Below are positions 42,511 to 55,497 of a DNA stretch of 64,000 bases, piece after piece. Each line of letters starts with the position of its first letter. The first letter of the stretch is position 1. Origin of the DNA: Beroe forskalii (lineage: Eukaryota > Ctenophora > Nuda > Beroida > Beroidae). The DNA lies in assembly GCA_011033025.1 (NCBI GenBank), contig WFMF01000138.1, positions 310,001 through 374,000 on the forward strand, given 5' to 3'. The notes below the pieces were generated by a model. It did not search any database. It saw nothing but the letters and a program-made list of their open reading frames with translations, and was not told the origin of the DNA. Position numbers and translations under genes: made by a program.

Positions 42511-43170
42511 CCAGAAATGAGCTCATCAAAAATCGGCCTTTTTTGAACGTACATACATACATACAACCTCATCACTACCCCATCATTTAGAAAAGATATA
42601 TAATTATAAATATCCCAACCTCATCTCATCATTTAAAGATTTCTGTTACGTCACTCATTCAATATGAAGGGCTGGAGTGACGTCACTACTGCAATTCAAG
42701 TTCAATTATCTAACTTAGATGTTGTTAATTTTGAATTAAAGAGTCCTCTTCTAGCCTTTATCTTAATATGTGTTCTTACAGATTATAACGCAAGTAAATT
42801 GAGTTCTCGCTGTTCTCATTTGGTTCTCATTCTTTTCACTATGAAAATTTACTATGGAAAGCAGGAAAGGCCCATTGTGGCTGTTATGAATTGCCCACCG
42901 GGCGAAAAATTTGTATGGACACTCCTTGGGACTATATAAACACGTTCCAACTGATTTTAAGTCATTTTACTCAATTTTGAATTTTTGTGACAAAATGGGC
43001 GTGGCCCCGCAACCACCAAAGTCCAAAGTCAGAAAGTCGCAAAAACTTTGCAAAAGTTATCTCCTCAATGCCCTCTACAACCCTGAACAAGTTTTGGCAT
43101 TTGGAGTCATTTATCACCCTTCAAAATCCCCGTTCTCATTTGGTTCTTATCCTTTCGGCAAATGACCACA
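42511..43170. other. No feature seen
   Basis: AT-rich, with an ACATACATACATACA run near 42552. Frames at 42664-42939 and 42911-43165 have no recognisable domain. Confidence 0.3.
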
Positions 43171-43174
43171 TTGC

Positions 43175-43440
43175 AAAATCGCCGACTCGGCGCCAATCAG
43201 CGCCGGCTAGGTGCCGATCGGCGCCGATGGGAAATCGGCAACTTTTCATCGGCGGTCGTCGGCGCTCATCGGCGCTGATCAGCGCCGATATGAAAACTGC
43301 ATTAAGAATCAAAAAATTAAGGCAGATGTTGACTTTGCAATCGGCGCCGATCAGCGCTGATCAGCGCCGACGACCGCGACCGCCGATGAGAATTTTAAAA
43401 TTTCCGATCGGTGCTGATCAGCGCTGATCGGCGGTGAATC
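43175..43440. repeat. GGCGCCGATCAGCGCTGATC palindromic repeats
   Basis: Two clusters (43175-43290 and 43335-43435) of overlapping palindromes GGCGCC, AGCGCT and TGATCA/CGATCG are separated by an AT-rich 45 bp. The second cluster is broadly the inverse of the first, so the block folds on itself. Confidence 0.65.
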
Positions 43441-43639
43441 GCACTATGCGCCGGCCTTCAATAGGGAGCGTTTTATTGCAGTAAATTCGGCGATCGCGCG
43501 CGGCGTCGTGATGGATTTAATGAAATTTGCAACGGAATCGCACGATTTATTGAATTATGGCATGACCACCCTGATATTTGATACTGTGTGTACTGTGTAA
43601 GCCACACGTTGTTTCAACATTGTTTATATATTCTAATTA

Positions 43640-43890
43640 AATTCCAAAAAGATTCCTGAAGCGACAATCAACCAGGATATGCGACGATTTTAGTCTATAA
43701 TTCGGATATCCTACGAAAATGTGATATGCGATTATTTTATTTTAATGGCGACAGATTTATTGTGAGCGACAATTTGTTTCATGAGGCGACAAATTTGCTC
43801 AAGACTTGGACATAGTCTTATTATCCTGGAAGGCGATTATTTCCTGTTACATCTTTACATGCGACAAATTATGATTAAACTTTGCTCCTA
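43640..43890 (+). repeat. GCGACAA-motif cluster 1
   Basis: About nine copies of GCGACAA, GCGACGA or GCGATTATT spaced 20-40 bp apart. The right part (GAGGCGACAAATTT...CTTGGAC, then GCGATTATTTCCTGT, then ATGCGACAAA) matches the cluster at 57070-58230 in the same order and orientation. Confidence 0.55.
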
Positions 43891-44275
43891 GTTTTGTAAT
43901 CAAAACACACTTCATGCTTTCATGGAGCCACGAATCCTTCGAGTGTCTTGTCGACTATAGCTCTATAGCCAACACGTTATTCCTTTATTCTACAAAATAA
44001 CAGTTTCTTCCAGAGTTCTGGGTTTTCATATAGAAAGAAATTGGCGGAGTTTAACAGAATGATTCTTACCACAACACTGGCGCCTGGAGGTATCACAAAA
44101 TATACTCATTGGTTATAACACACTTGATGTGGCGCTCTAATTGACTAGCGTTAATGTTTCGTAGTACTTTTTATATTCCATTTTATATAGAGACACTTTC
44201 ACCCGAGACGCACCTACGGATAATACTGAGGGTAAGCTTGCGACAGCACACACTTAGTGAATACGTCAGGGACTA

Positions 44276-44461
44276 CCTTAGTACATGAAATTAAGAACTC
44301 CGAAAATTAAGAACGCACATTATTAGGCAACACCAAATTAAGCATTTTTCATAGCTATTTTGCTTATTATCTATCATATCAATTTTTGACGTTACACCAA
44401 ATTAAGCATTTTTGCGGCCTGAGTGCTTAATTTTCTGCTTACTTAATTTCATGTACTAAGG
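44276..44461. mobile_element. 186-bp MITE, CCTTAGTACATGAAATTAAG termini
   Basis: Perfect inverted termini of about 20 bp flanked by TA. Internal AAATTAAGCATTTTT is inverted as well. A right half of another copy ends at 45549, and a third related AATTAAGCATTTTT block lies at 44690-44760. Confidence 0.8.
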
Positions 44462-47221
44462 TATAATCCAAGTGTATTCACAGGAACACAGTCTATAATG
44501 TTTTTATAACACAAGTGATTCGTTATTCACGACCTAAATTACTTTTTAGTTACTTTAATTTGCAACTATGATTGACAAGGGCTGCAAAAGGAATATTACG
44601 CAGAAAAAAAAAACTTTTCAAAATTTTAGTTAAAAAAGACATTTTATCAAAATTTGACATGACATTAGATTACAACACACGCAGCACCAAATTAAGCATT
44701 TTTTGTGACCCCAGTGCTTAATTTTATGCTACTTAATTTAATGCTTTCTTAATTTCCTGCATCTAATTGATTCGAGTTAAATTTAGGCAGTAAGAATAGA
44801 AGAATGAGACCATTTTCATTTAAGTAACATAACAAAAGTAAATATTAATGATCTATTGGGCTTCTTAAGTTCTTAATCACAAATTTGAATGTTTGAAAAT
44901 GGATCTAGTAGCTAGTCTACTGATAGATCTCGGCCTGAATCGCTCTGAGAATACCAGCTCCCTTCCACCCATTGATTATTATCTTCCTTCCTTCTTCTGT
45001 TTTAAAGAAACTACCTATAAGGCTTGGAGATTGCTCGTGCATGTAAGGGGCAAGGGCTTGAGCAATTACGTAAGCATGTGTATACTTTAGCATCTGCAAT
45101 ATCCATGTAATGGTAGGATTATTGGCAACGATTTCTGCAAGAGAATTTGAAAAATATGTCGAAAATTCCTTTTGCTCAAAAGATTGCTAAACACGCTGTT
45201 CGCGTCGCGCACCTATGCGGGCTTAATAATAATAATAGTATAATGGCAGCATAGCCATCTCAACTCTTACATTAAGTCAAAAGATTGAATTTTATTTCAT
45301 TAATCATACTATCCTAAATCGATTACTGGTGTATCACTTCATATCTGCATCATATTTCTTTGTCTGATTATTTCATGACATGGTTAAATATGCGCGGTGC
45401 ACATTTTGATTTGATTCTGAAATAAATTAAGAACGCATTTAATGTCGGACCATTTAATTAAGAAAGCACATTACTACGTTAGATCAAATTAAGCATTTTT
45501 GGCGGCTGAAGCGCTTAATTATCTGCTTACTTAATTTCATGTACTAAGGTATTCGCGGAAATGCACCGCACAACATACTTTGTAATTTGAGATCCCCTGT
45601 ATATACACACAGCATATATTAGCAATAGTAAACGCATGATACTTATTATGCGAATAACTAATCAACGGATGGTCCAATTCAAATTTCCTTTTAATAATAA
45701 CAATCCCCTTAATTGGGTGTAGACTTTCCCGGAAAAACCGATCAAAAATATCAAATGCACTTCTTAAATAGTCATTTACACACAGACAGACAGATGCACG
45801 AACACTTTGAAATTATTAATAATATAGATTTTTCCTCCTTGTTCGTCCCTTCACGTTTTCTACGTACGAATGCTACTGTCCTACTGTTCTGTAAGCTTTT
45901 TTTTGAAACTTCTGTCAAGCATGAATTCTTTACCTTGACTCTCTTACCATCGAATCTTTTCATTTAGAAATTTACGGTAGTGGTTCTTTTTAGTTTTTAG
46001 TCAATCAACCCAAACTAGAAACTTAATGAATTAATGACAAGATTAAAGTATGTAAACTATAAAATTTGAATGGCACAGCAATCTAAATCTAATCTGTATA
46101 ATCACATACGTCGCTATAGCAATGACCTGTACGGAGCCATTCAGCTTCGATTCCTTGTTTAACATGCCGTACAGCAAGTTAGACAAGTTAGTTGATTTTG
46201 TCGTGGAAAAAGAATTTTCATCTCAAATTTTGAAATTCTTCTGCAAGATCACAATGCCCCCCTTTATTCTTTCATCCACCCTTCTGTTCCAATCTCCTCA
46301 GAATCATCGAAATTGGGGCAACCCCCCACCTACTTAATCCGGCCCAAAATCATCATCCTTCTTTTTCTTAGGGGGAGAGTGGATGAAGCTATGAAGTGTA
46401 TTCAAGCTTAATAGCTACATTAGGAAATATACACATTAAGACGCTCGATCCAGGGGGTTAGAATGTGAATTCCATTTCATTAATATTCACTACTAAATTC
46501 TAGTTTTTATATTTACGGAATGGAAATACAAGTTTGTTGCAAACAAAACTTAATTAGTTGATCGTAACGAACGCTGTCCAAGACTCACACTTGGGCCCTT
46601 TGAGCTCGCAAATCGTCAGGGGGGGGGGACTTGCCAACCCCCAGAAGATACTTTTATACTTCCTTATTTACGTGTAAAACTAAATATCGTGCTTTTGCAG
46701 CAATAGAGCTATTCAATAGGTAGCAGTCTCGTATTAAATTGTTCACACTGGCCTCCCCCAGATTCTTGTTGGAGCGATAAATCACAAGAGGTGACGCTTA
46801 ATGGATACGGATGAGCTACGATGGCTGCTGGAGAAGTTTGTGCAGACGTATCTGCAGGATGAATAGACTATAGGCAACACTCTAAGATGAAAAGCCATGC
46901 ACATCTTATCAGCAATAAGGCATTTATGCTACAGAATCAGGACTCTATTCTTCTACTGGAATGGTAAACAGTGTATAAAACAATTAAAAAGCTGGGACTG
47001 ACTAATTGTTTAGAGCAAAAAGTACTTAATAGATATAATGTGCTTATTTAAATTTAATTTCAGATTATTCATAGAATGTTTTGGGACAGATTCCATCAGA
47101 TTTTCTGGATACTCATTGTTGCAAAGTTACCATTTTCACATCGTACAGAAAAACTTTTGTGCTGGTAATTATAAAACTCTTGTTTTAATCATGTTCGAGT
47201 TTAATCATGTAATAGTAACTG
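44462..47221. other. AT-rich stretch, MITE fragments only
   Basis: Includes the partial MITE at about 45420-45549. Short frames (44893-45090, 45713-45967, 46122-46337) lack recognisable domains. A G-run occurs near 46620. Confidence 0.35.
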
Positions 47222-47732
47222 CGTGCTACGGAACTCGAAATGCGTGTTACAGAGCCATAAGTGCGTGTTACAAAACCGTAAGTGCGTGTTACTGGACCGT
47301 AAGTGCGTGTTACAGAACCGTAAGTGCGTGTTACGGGACCGTAAGTGCGTGTTTTGGAACCGTAAGTGCGTGTTACGGAACCGTAAATTCGTGTTACAGG
47401 ACCGTAAGTGCGTCTTACGGAGTTACGGGGCCGTAAATTCGTGTTACGGGACTGTAAGTGCGTCTTGCGGGGCCGTAAGTGCGTGTTACAGGACCGTAAA
47501 TTCGTGTTACAGGACCGTAAGTGCGTCTTACGGAGTTACGGGGCCGTAAATTCGTGTTACGGGACTGTAAGTGCGTGTTACGGGACCGTAAGTGCGTGTT
47601 TTGGAACCGTAAATTCGTGTTACGGGACCGTAAGTGCGTCTTACGGAGTTACGGGGCCGTAAATTCGTGTTACGGGACTGTAAGTGCGTGTTACGGGACC
47701 GTAAGTGCGTGTTTTGGAACCGTAAGTGCGTG
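47222..47732 (+). repeat. 21-bp satellite, segment 1
   Basis: About 24 units of CCGTAAGTGCGTGTTACGGA plus a base, each containing the dyad CCGTAA/TTACGG around GTGCGTG. Variants are TTACAGGACC, TTTTGGAACC and TTACGGGGCC. The array is interrupted at 47733 by a transposon, leaving a half unit on each side. Confidence 0.9.
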
Positions 47733-50700
47733 GGGGCGGGGCCAAGTCCAATTTTGTCCAATTATGTCCAAGGTTAACCTGATTTTTAGGAATTGGACAA
47801 AAAATCGTTGGACAAAATTGGACAAAATTAGACAAAATTGGACATATTCACTTTAGAAAATTCCGGAAACTAAATTTCACTCACTTTGGGTGTTTTGAAT
47901 TTCACAAACTCCACAAATGAAATTTTACTCTAGCTCAATATCACAATGAAGGGTGGTCTGGACTCTTGTCAGATTTTAGGGACAAAACGGAAACGGAAAC
48001 GTACGTATTTGAGCACACTGGAGGAACGCCAACTGGCAAAAACTAGAATAATGGAAAGATGGAATGGAAATGATTGCTGATGCTGGATTACATTAAATTG
48101 CGGCATGGTGAGTGGTGTATCAAAGTATCAATGACACCATTCTGACGTATCACTGACATCAGTAATGCAGTAAGACGTATCACTGACTTTAGTCTGACGT
48201 ACCAATGGCTTCAGTCTGTCTGACGTACCGCTGACATCAGTCTCTAAGATGACGTTAGATGAATTACAGACACCAGTCTGAAGTTACATGGAGCACAGAC
48301 ACCAGTCTGATTTTATACGTATAACTGACACCAGTCTGACGTTAGATGAATCAATGACACTAGTGTGACGCAAGACACATCACTGACACCAGTCTGACGT
48401 ATCACTTTCATTGACACCCGTCCTACATATCACTGACACCAGTCTGACGTATTATTGAAACCCATCTGGAGTATCACTGACACCAGTCTGATCTACCTGG
48501 ACACCAGTCCGACGGATTGCTGACACCAGTCTGGCGTATCACTAACACCATTGTGATTTATCACTAACACCATTCTCACAGATCATTGACACCAATCTGA
48601 CATATCACTGATTCCAGTCGGACGTATCATCGACATCAGACACATCACTGCCACCAGTTTGAAGTTAGACATATCACTGAAACCAGTCTAAAATAATACG
48701 TATCACCGACACCAATGTGACGTATCTCCGATACCAGTCCGGAGTATAACTTACACCGGTCTGACGTATCTCTGACACCTGTCCAGAGTATCATTGACAC
48801 CGGTCTGATGTATCGCTGACACCAGTCTGAAGTATCACTGACACCTGTCTGATGTATCGCTGACACCAGTCCAGAGTATCATTGACACCGGTCTGATGTA
48901 TCGCTGACACCAGTCTGGAGTATCACTGACACCAGTCTGGAGTATCACTGACAACGGTCTGATGTATCGCTGACACCAGTATGGAGTATCACTGACACCG
49001 GTCTGATGTATCGCTGACACCAGTCTGGAGTATCACTGACAACGGTCTGATGTATCTCTGACACAAGTCTGGAGTATCACTGAAGCACTGACACCGGCCT
49101 GATTATATATCGCTGACACCAGTCTGGAGTATCACTGACACCGGTCTGATGTATCGCTGACACCAGTATGTAGTATCACTGACACCGGTCTGATGTATCG
49201 CTGACACCAGTCTGGAGTATCACTGACACCGGTCTGATGTATCGCTGACACCAGTCCAGAGTATCACTGACACCGGTCTGATGTATCGCTGACACCAGTC
49301 TGGAGTATCACTGACACCGGTCTGATGTATCGCTGACACCAGTCTGGAGTATCACTGACACCGGTCTGATGTATCGCTGACACCAGTCCAGAGTATCATT
49401 GACACCGGTCTGATGTATCGCTGACACCAGTCCGTAGTATCACTGACACCGGTCTGATATATCGCTGACACCAGTCTGGAGTATCACTGACACCGGTCTG
49501 ATGAATCGCTGACACCAGTCTGGAGAATCACTGACACCGGTCTGATGTATCGCTGACACCAGTCCGTAGTATCACTGACACCGGTCTGATATATCGCTGA
49601 CACCAGTCTGGAGTATCACTGACACCGGTCTGATGAATCGCTGACACCAGTCTGGAGAATCACTGACACCGGTCTGATGTATCGCTGACACCAGTCCGGA
49701 GTATCACTGACACCGGTCTGATGTATCGCTGACACCAGTTCGGAGTATCACTGACACCGGTCTGATGTATCGCTGACACTAGTCTGGAGTATCACTGACA
49801 CCGGTCTGATGTATCGCCGACACCAGTCCGGAGTAACACTGACACCGGTCTGATGTATCGCTGACACCAGTCTGGAGTATCACTGACACCGGTCTGATGT
49901 ATCGCTGACACCAGTATGGAGTATCACTGACACCGGTCTGATGTATCGCTGACACCAGTCTGGAGTATCACTGACACCGGTCTGATGTATCGCTGACACA
50001 AGTTTGGAGTATCACTGAAGCACTGACACCGGCCTGATTATATATCGCTGACACCAGTCTGAGTATCACTGAAACCGGTCTGATGTATCGCTGACACCAG
50101 TATGGAGTATCACTGACACCGGTCTGATGTATCGCTGATACCAGTCTGGAGTATCACTGACACCGGTCTGATGTAACGCTGACACCAGTCCAGAGTATCA
50201 CTGACACCGGTCTGATGTATCGCTGACACCAGTCTGGAGTATCACTGACACCGGTCTGATGTATCGCTGACACCAGTCTGAGTATCACTGACACCGGTCT
50301 GATGTATCGCTGACACCAGTCCAGAGTATCATTGAAACCGGTCTGATGTATCGCTGACACCAGTCCGTAGTATCACTGACACCGGTCTGATATATCGCTG
50401 ACACCAGTCTGGACAATCACTGACACCGGTCTGATGAATCGCTGACACCAGTCTGGAGAATCACTGACACCGGTCTGATGTATCGCTGACACCAGTCCGG
50501 GTATCACTGACACTGGTCTGATGTATCGCTGACACCAGTTCGGAGTATCACTGACACCGGTCTGATGTATCGCTGACACCAGTCTGGAGTATCACTGACA
50601 CCGGTCTGATGTATCGCCGACACCAGTCCGGAGTAACACTGACACCGGTCTGATGTATCGCTGACACCAGTCCGGAGTATTACTGAAACTGGTCTGATGT

Positions 50701-52065
50701 ATCGCTGACACCAGTCCGGAGTATCACTGACAATCTGACACCAGTCTGCGCATCACTGACACAAGTCAGACGTATCACTGTCTCCAGTATGACACATTGC
50801 TAACACCAGTCTGACGTATCACTGACTAGGAAACTGCTTGTAACTGGTTAACCAAACCGTAACAGAAATAGTGGCTGACTGGACTTTTTTTGCCAACTGC
50901 AACCGAAACCGTAACCGAATGTTTTAAATGACTGATCAGGACAAACGGAAGGTTAACCGAACTGCAACCGAAAACGGTTTAACTGGCCCTTTTGTCAAAC
51001 CCTAACCGTCTAACCGTCACTGGATTTATTGAAAAGGTAACCGGTCATTTGCCATCAATGACACAATTCTGAATTTAGACGTATCAGTGTCCAGTGATAT
51101 CAATTACCAGTTTGAACTTTTACGTATCACTGAAGCCAGGTTGAAATTTCACTGATGTGTCTTTGTCGGTTGATCATATGATTCCGTCCTTGAGGCTACA
51201 AACAGGAACTGGTCGATTCAAGCCGAATCAAGCGGAACAAACCATCCCGAACCAACCCAAAAACTTCCTCAAATGTAGCCGAAATGATCCAAAACAAGCG
51301 AATCAACCCAAGCCAACCCCAACCCTAACCATAACCTGGGTAGATTCGGCTTGATTTGGATTGATTCGCTTACAGTTTTGGATTGTTTCGTTTGTTTCGG
51401 GTTGATTCGCGTGTTTCGGTTTGTTTCGGCCTCGGGGAGGTTTTTGGATTGGTTAGGGGTGGTTTCTGATTGTTACGCCTTGATTTGGATAGTTCCTACT
51501 TGTAGTATCGACGATGATTCTGTGTAGAGGTCCTAGAGAGGTCATGGTCCTCTGTGATGGAGAGATCAAGAAAGAGTATTTGTTCAGAATGCCGTGGTAA
51601 TCACTTATAATATAGCCCATCGAACGGAAGAACGGAGTAATGAGCTCTGTACTAACAGACAGTAAGTGTAACCAAGCATTCACAGAATTATGCATTATTT
51701 TGTTTCCACTTTCATTTTCACTTCCATTTCCACTTTTGCCTGTCGATGTTCTTCCACTAGATAAGTATATAGGCCATATCATGAGGAGTTAATTTCCGAA
51801 GGAAAATAAGCTACAGTAAGATACCATGGCTATAGTCATATATGATATTGACACTCAATAGAGTGATTGTTGGATTGCATATTTAACTATGGATGGAATT
51901 ATAATTGATGAACTCATCCAAAGCTATACAGCTTAAGAGTCGGAAGCAAAAAATGTCCAATTTTGTCCAATTTTGTCCAAAGTTAACCTCATTTTTGAGA
52001 ATTGGACAAAAAACCATTGGACAAAATTGGACATAATTGGACAAAATTGGACTTGGCCCCGCCCC
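47733..52065. mobile_element. 4.33-kb TIR transposon inside the satellite
   Basis: 39-bp perfect inverted termini beginning GGGGCGGGGCCAAGTCCAAT, followed by TTGTCCAA/TTGGACAA repeats. The flanking 6-bp TGCGTG (47727-47732, 52066-52071) is a duplication: joining the flanks restores an exact 21-bp satellite unit. Inside are a 22-bp satellite and a GATTCGGCTTGATT-type inverted repeat (51190-51440). No transposase is recognised. The 109-codon minus frame at 51453-51782 is unidentified. Confidence 0.85.
48130..50830 (+). repeat. 22/44-bp satellite (GTATCACTGACACCGGTCTGA...)
   Basis: Two alternating 22-bp variants, GTATCACTGACACCGGTCTG+AT and GTATCGCTGACACCAGTCTG+GA, form a 44-bp dimer. Units are very regular at about 48790-50740 and diverge toward both edges. 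A block around 49960-50100 resembles an earlier one near 49060-49180, showing a larger duplication. ORFs here are artefacts. Confidence 0.9.
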
Positions 52066-54500
52066 TGCGTGTTACGGAACCGTAAATTCGTGTTACAGGA
52101 CCGTAAGTGCGTCTTACGGAGTTACGGGGCCGTAAATTCGTGTTACAGGACTGTAAGTGCGTCTTGCGGGGCCGTAAGTGCGTGTTACAGGACCGTAAGT
52201 GCATGTTACGGAACCGCAAGTGCTTGTTACGGGACCGCAGGGGCGTGTTTTGGAACCGTAAGTGCGTGTTTTGGAACCGTAAGTGCGTGTTTTGGAAGTG
52301 GAACCGTAAGTGCGTGTTACATAACCGTAAGTGCGTGTTACATAACCGTAAGTGCGTGTTACAGGACTGTAAGTGCGTCTTGCAGGGCCGTAAGTGCGTG
52401 TTACAGGACCGTAAGTGCATGTTACGGAACCGCAAGTGCTTGTTACGGGACCGCAGGGGCGTGTTTTGGAACCGTAAGTGCGTGTTTTGGAACCGTAAGT
52501 GCGTGTTTTGGAAGTGGAACCGTAAGTGCGTGTTACATAACCGTAAGTGCGTGTTACGGGACCGTAAGTGCGTGTTACGGGACCGTAAGTGCGTGTTACG
52601 GGATCGTAAGTGCGTGTTACAGGACCGTAAGTGCGTGTTTTGGAACCGTAAATTCGTGTTACAGGACTGTAAGTGCGTCTTGCGGGGCCGTAAGTGCGTG
52701 TTCAGGACCGTAAGTGCATGTTACGGAACCGCAAGTGCGTCTTGCGGGGCCGTAAGTGCGTGTTACTGGACCGTAAGTGCTTGTTTTGGAACCGTAAGTG
52801 CGTGTTACTGGACCGTAAGTGCGTCTTACGGAACCGTAAGTGCGCGTTACGGAACCGTAAGTGCGCGTTACGGAACCGTAAGTGCGTGTTACAGAACCGT
52901 AAGTTCGTGTTACGGAACCGTAAGTGCGTGTTTTGGAACCTTAAGTGCGTGTTACAGAACCGTAAGTGCGTGTTACGGAACCGTAAGTGCGTGTTACGGA
53001 ACCGTAAGTGCGTGTTACGGAACCGTAAGTGCGTGTTACGGAACCGTAAGTGCGTGTTACGGAACCGTAAGTGCGTCTTACGGAACCGTAAGTGCGCGTT
53101 ACGGAACATTAAGTGCGTGTTACAGAACCGTAAGTGCGTGTTACGGAACCGTAAGTGCGTGTTTTGGAACCGTAAGTGCGTGTTACGCAACCGTAAGTGC
53201 GTGTTACGGGGCCGTAAGTGCGTGTTACAGGACCGTAAGTGCGTCTTGCGGGGCCGTAAGTGCGTGTTACTGGACCGTAAGTGCGTGTTACGGAACCGTA
53301 AGTGCGCGTTACGGAACCGTAAGTGCGTGTTACAGAACCGTAAGTGCGTGTTACGGAACCGTAAGTGCGTGTTACGGAACCGTAAGTGCGTGTTTTGGAA
53401 CCGTAAGTGCGTGTTACGCAACCGTAAGTGCGTGTTACGGGACCGTAAGTGCGTGTTACGGGACCGTAAGGGCGTGTTACGGGGCCGTAAGTGCGTGTTA
53501 CAGGACCGTAAGTGCGTGTTACTGGACCGTAAGTGCGTGTTTTGGAACCGTAAATTCGTGTTGCGGGACCGAAACTGCGTGTTACAGAACTGTAAGTGCG
53601 TGTTACGGGGCCGTAAGTGCGTGTTACAGGACCGTAAGTGCGCGTTACGGAACCGTAAGTGCGTGTTACGAGACCGTAAGTGCGTGTTACGGGGCCGTAA
53701 GTGCGTGTTACAGGACCGTAAGTGCGTGTTTTGGAACCGTAAATTCGTGTTACGGGACCGAAACTGCGTGTTACAGAACTGTAAGTGCGTGTTACGGGGT
53801 CGTAAGTGCGTGTTACAGGACCGTAAGTGCGTGTTACGGGGCCGTAAGTGCGTGTTACGAGACCGTAAGTGCGTGTTACGGGACCGTAAGTGCGTGTTTT
53901 GGAAACGTAAATTCCTGTTACGGGACCGCAAGGGCGTGTTACGGAACCACAAGTGCGCGTTACGGAACCGTAAGTTCGTGTTACGGAACTGTAAGTGCGT
54001 GTTACGGAACCGTAAGTGCGCGTTACGGAACCGTAAGTGCGCGTTACGGAACCGTAAGTTCGTGTTACGGAACCACAAGTGCGCGTTACGGAACCGTAAG
54101 TTCGTGTTACGGAACTGTAAGTGCGTGTTACGGAACCGTAAGTGCGCGTTACGGAACCGTAAGTGCGCGTTACGGAACCGTAAGTTCGTGTTACGGAACC
54201 ACAAGTGCGCGTTACGGAACCGTAAGTTCGTGTTACGGAACTGTAAGCGCGTGTTACGGAACCGTAAGTGCTCGTTACGGAACCGTAAGTTCGTGTTACG
54301 GAACCACAAGTGCGCGTTACGGAACCGTAAGTTCGTGTTACGGAACTGTAAGTGCGTGTTACGGAACCGTAAGTGCGTGTTACGGAACCGTAAGTGCGTA
54401 TTTTGGAACCGTAAGTGCGTGTTACAGGACCGTGAGTGCGTGTTACGGGACCCCGGACCATACTTGTGCGTGTTACGGAACTGCGACTTTTGCGCGTCAC
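52066..54500 (+). repeat. 21-bp satellite, segment 2
   Basis: Roughly 115 units of the CCGTAAGTGCGTGTTACGGA-type repeat. Because 21 is a multiple of three and the unit lacks stops, both strands stay open for hundreds of codons (frames of up to 813 codons on plus and 535 on minus). These are not genes. A ~210-bp higher-order unit repeats at 52120-52540, and a 126-bp (six-unit) one at 53938-54400. Confidence 0.95.
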
Positions 54501-55227
54501 GGAATCGTGTTTTGGAAACTGCACGAAGTACTTTGTGTCCGAAACTGATTGTTGTTTTTACAGATTTGAAAATTGGTTTCCTCAGCCTCTAACGAGAGGT
54601 GCATTGCTCTGTCACTCCAATACGTCTCATGTGATCTTTTCAGTTTATCAACAGATACCAATCAATATACTTATCTGGCACTGGCAGTGGCAGTTGAATA
54701 TGACGTTAGAAACGTATGATTCTGCCGTCTGATTGGTACAATTGGTACATTTGGAATCAAGCGTAGGTCAGGACAAAGAAGTTGCATGGAATGACTGAGC
54801 AGGCACGACAATTTTCAATACATGGAATAATTTTGCACAACTTGTGCACAACAAGTGGATATAGCAATCTATCTATTGCTGATAGACCCTTACGGTGCAC
54901 GCTGCAATGCTTCACGCTGGCGCAAGTCGTTTTTTGATTTTCTACGAGGCTGGCGTCATCAGGCCTATCAACGCCAGGCAATACTTGGAAGTTTAACTTT
55001 GTCGAGTATATCAATACATCATCGAGCAATTATGGCAGAGTAATAAGAAAATAACTCAAAAGTTTGCGAACATTACAATTCTATCAATTTCGTTCAAAAG
55101 AGAAACCATAACGCATGATCGATTTCTTCCCTGATCTGAAATGCATTGTCTTCTGGAGTCATAAATGCAAGGCGTTAAGCGTTCTAATGAAGATTAAATG
55201 TGAGTAAAAGATAAACAGTAGCAACGT
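54501..55227. other. Unique spacer between satellite segments
   Basis: A 62-codon plus frame (54855-55043) and an overlapping 90-codon minus frame (54757-55029) have no recognised domain. Nothing else is seen. Confidence 0.35.
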
Positions 55228-55497
55228 GTTACGGAACCGTAAGTAAGTGTTACGGGACCGTAAGTGCGTCTTACGGGGCCGTAAGTGCGTGTTACATAAC
55301 CGTAAGTGCGTGTTACGGAACCGTAAGTGCGTGTTATATAACCTCAAGTGCGTATTTTGGAACCGTAAGTGCGTGTTACGGGACCGTAAGTGCGTGTAAC
55401 GGAACCGTAAGTGCGTGTTACGGAACCGTAAGTGCGTGTAACGGAACCTTAAATGCGTGTTACGGAACCGTATTCCGTAAGTGCGTGTTTTGGAACG
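55228..55497 (+). repeat. 21-bp satellite, segment 3
   Basis: About twelve more units of the same satellite, more degenerate than segment 2 and with TTATATAACC and GTAACGGAACC variants. Confidence 0.85.

Noticed and set aside
47038-47856. Overlapping frames of 84-132 codons with YGTVSAC-type repeats
   Set aside because: Same satellite artefact; the first only adds unrelated sequence upstream of the array.
48130-50830. CRISPR-like array (regular 22-bp repeats)
   Set aside because: There are no unique spacers; both halves of each 44-bp unit are repeated, so it is a satellite in a eukaryotic transposon.
52107-54592. Very long open frames (813, 632, 535 and 471 codons) resembling Cys/Arg-rich or Thr/Tyr-rich repeat proteins
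   Set aside because: They arise from a 21-bp satellite with no stop codons; several frames on both strands are open at once and the peptides are pure unit repeats.
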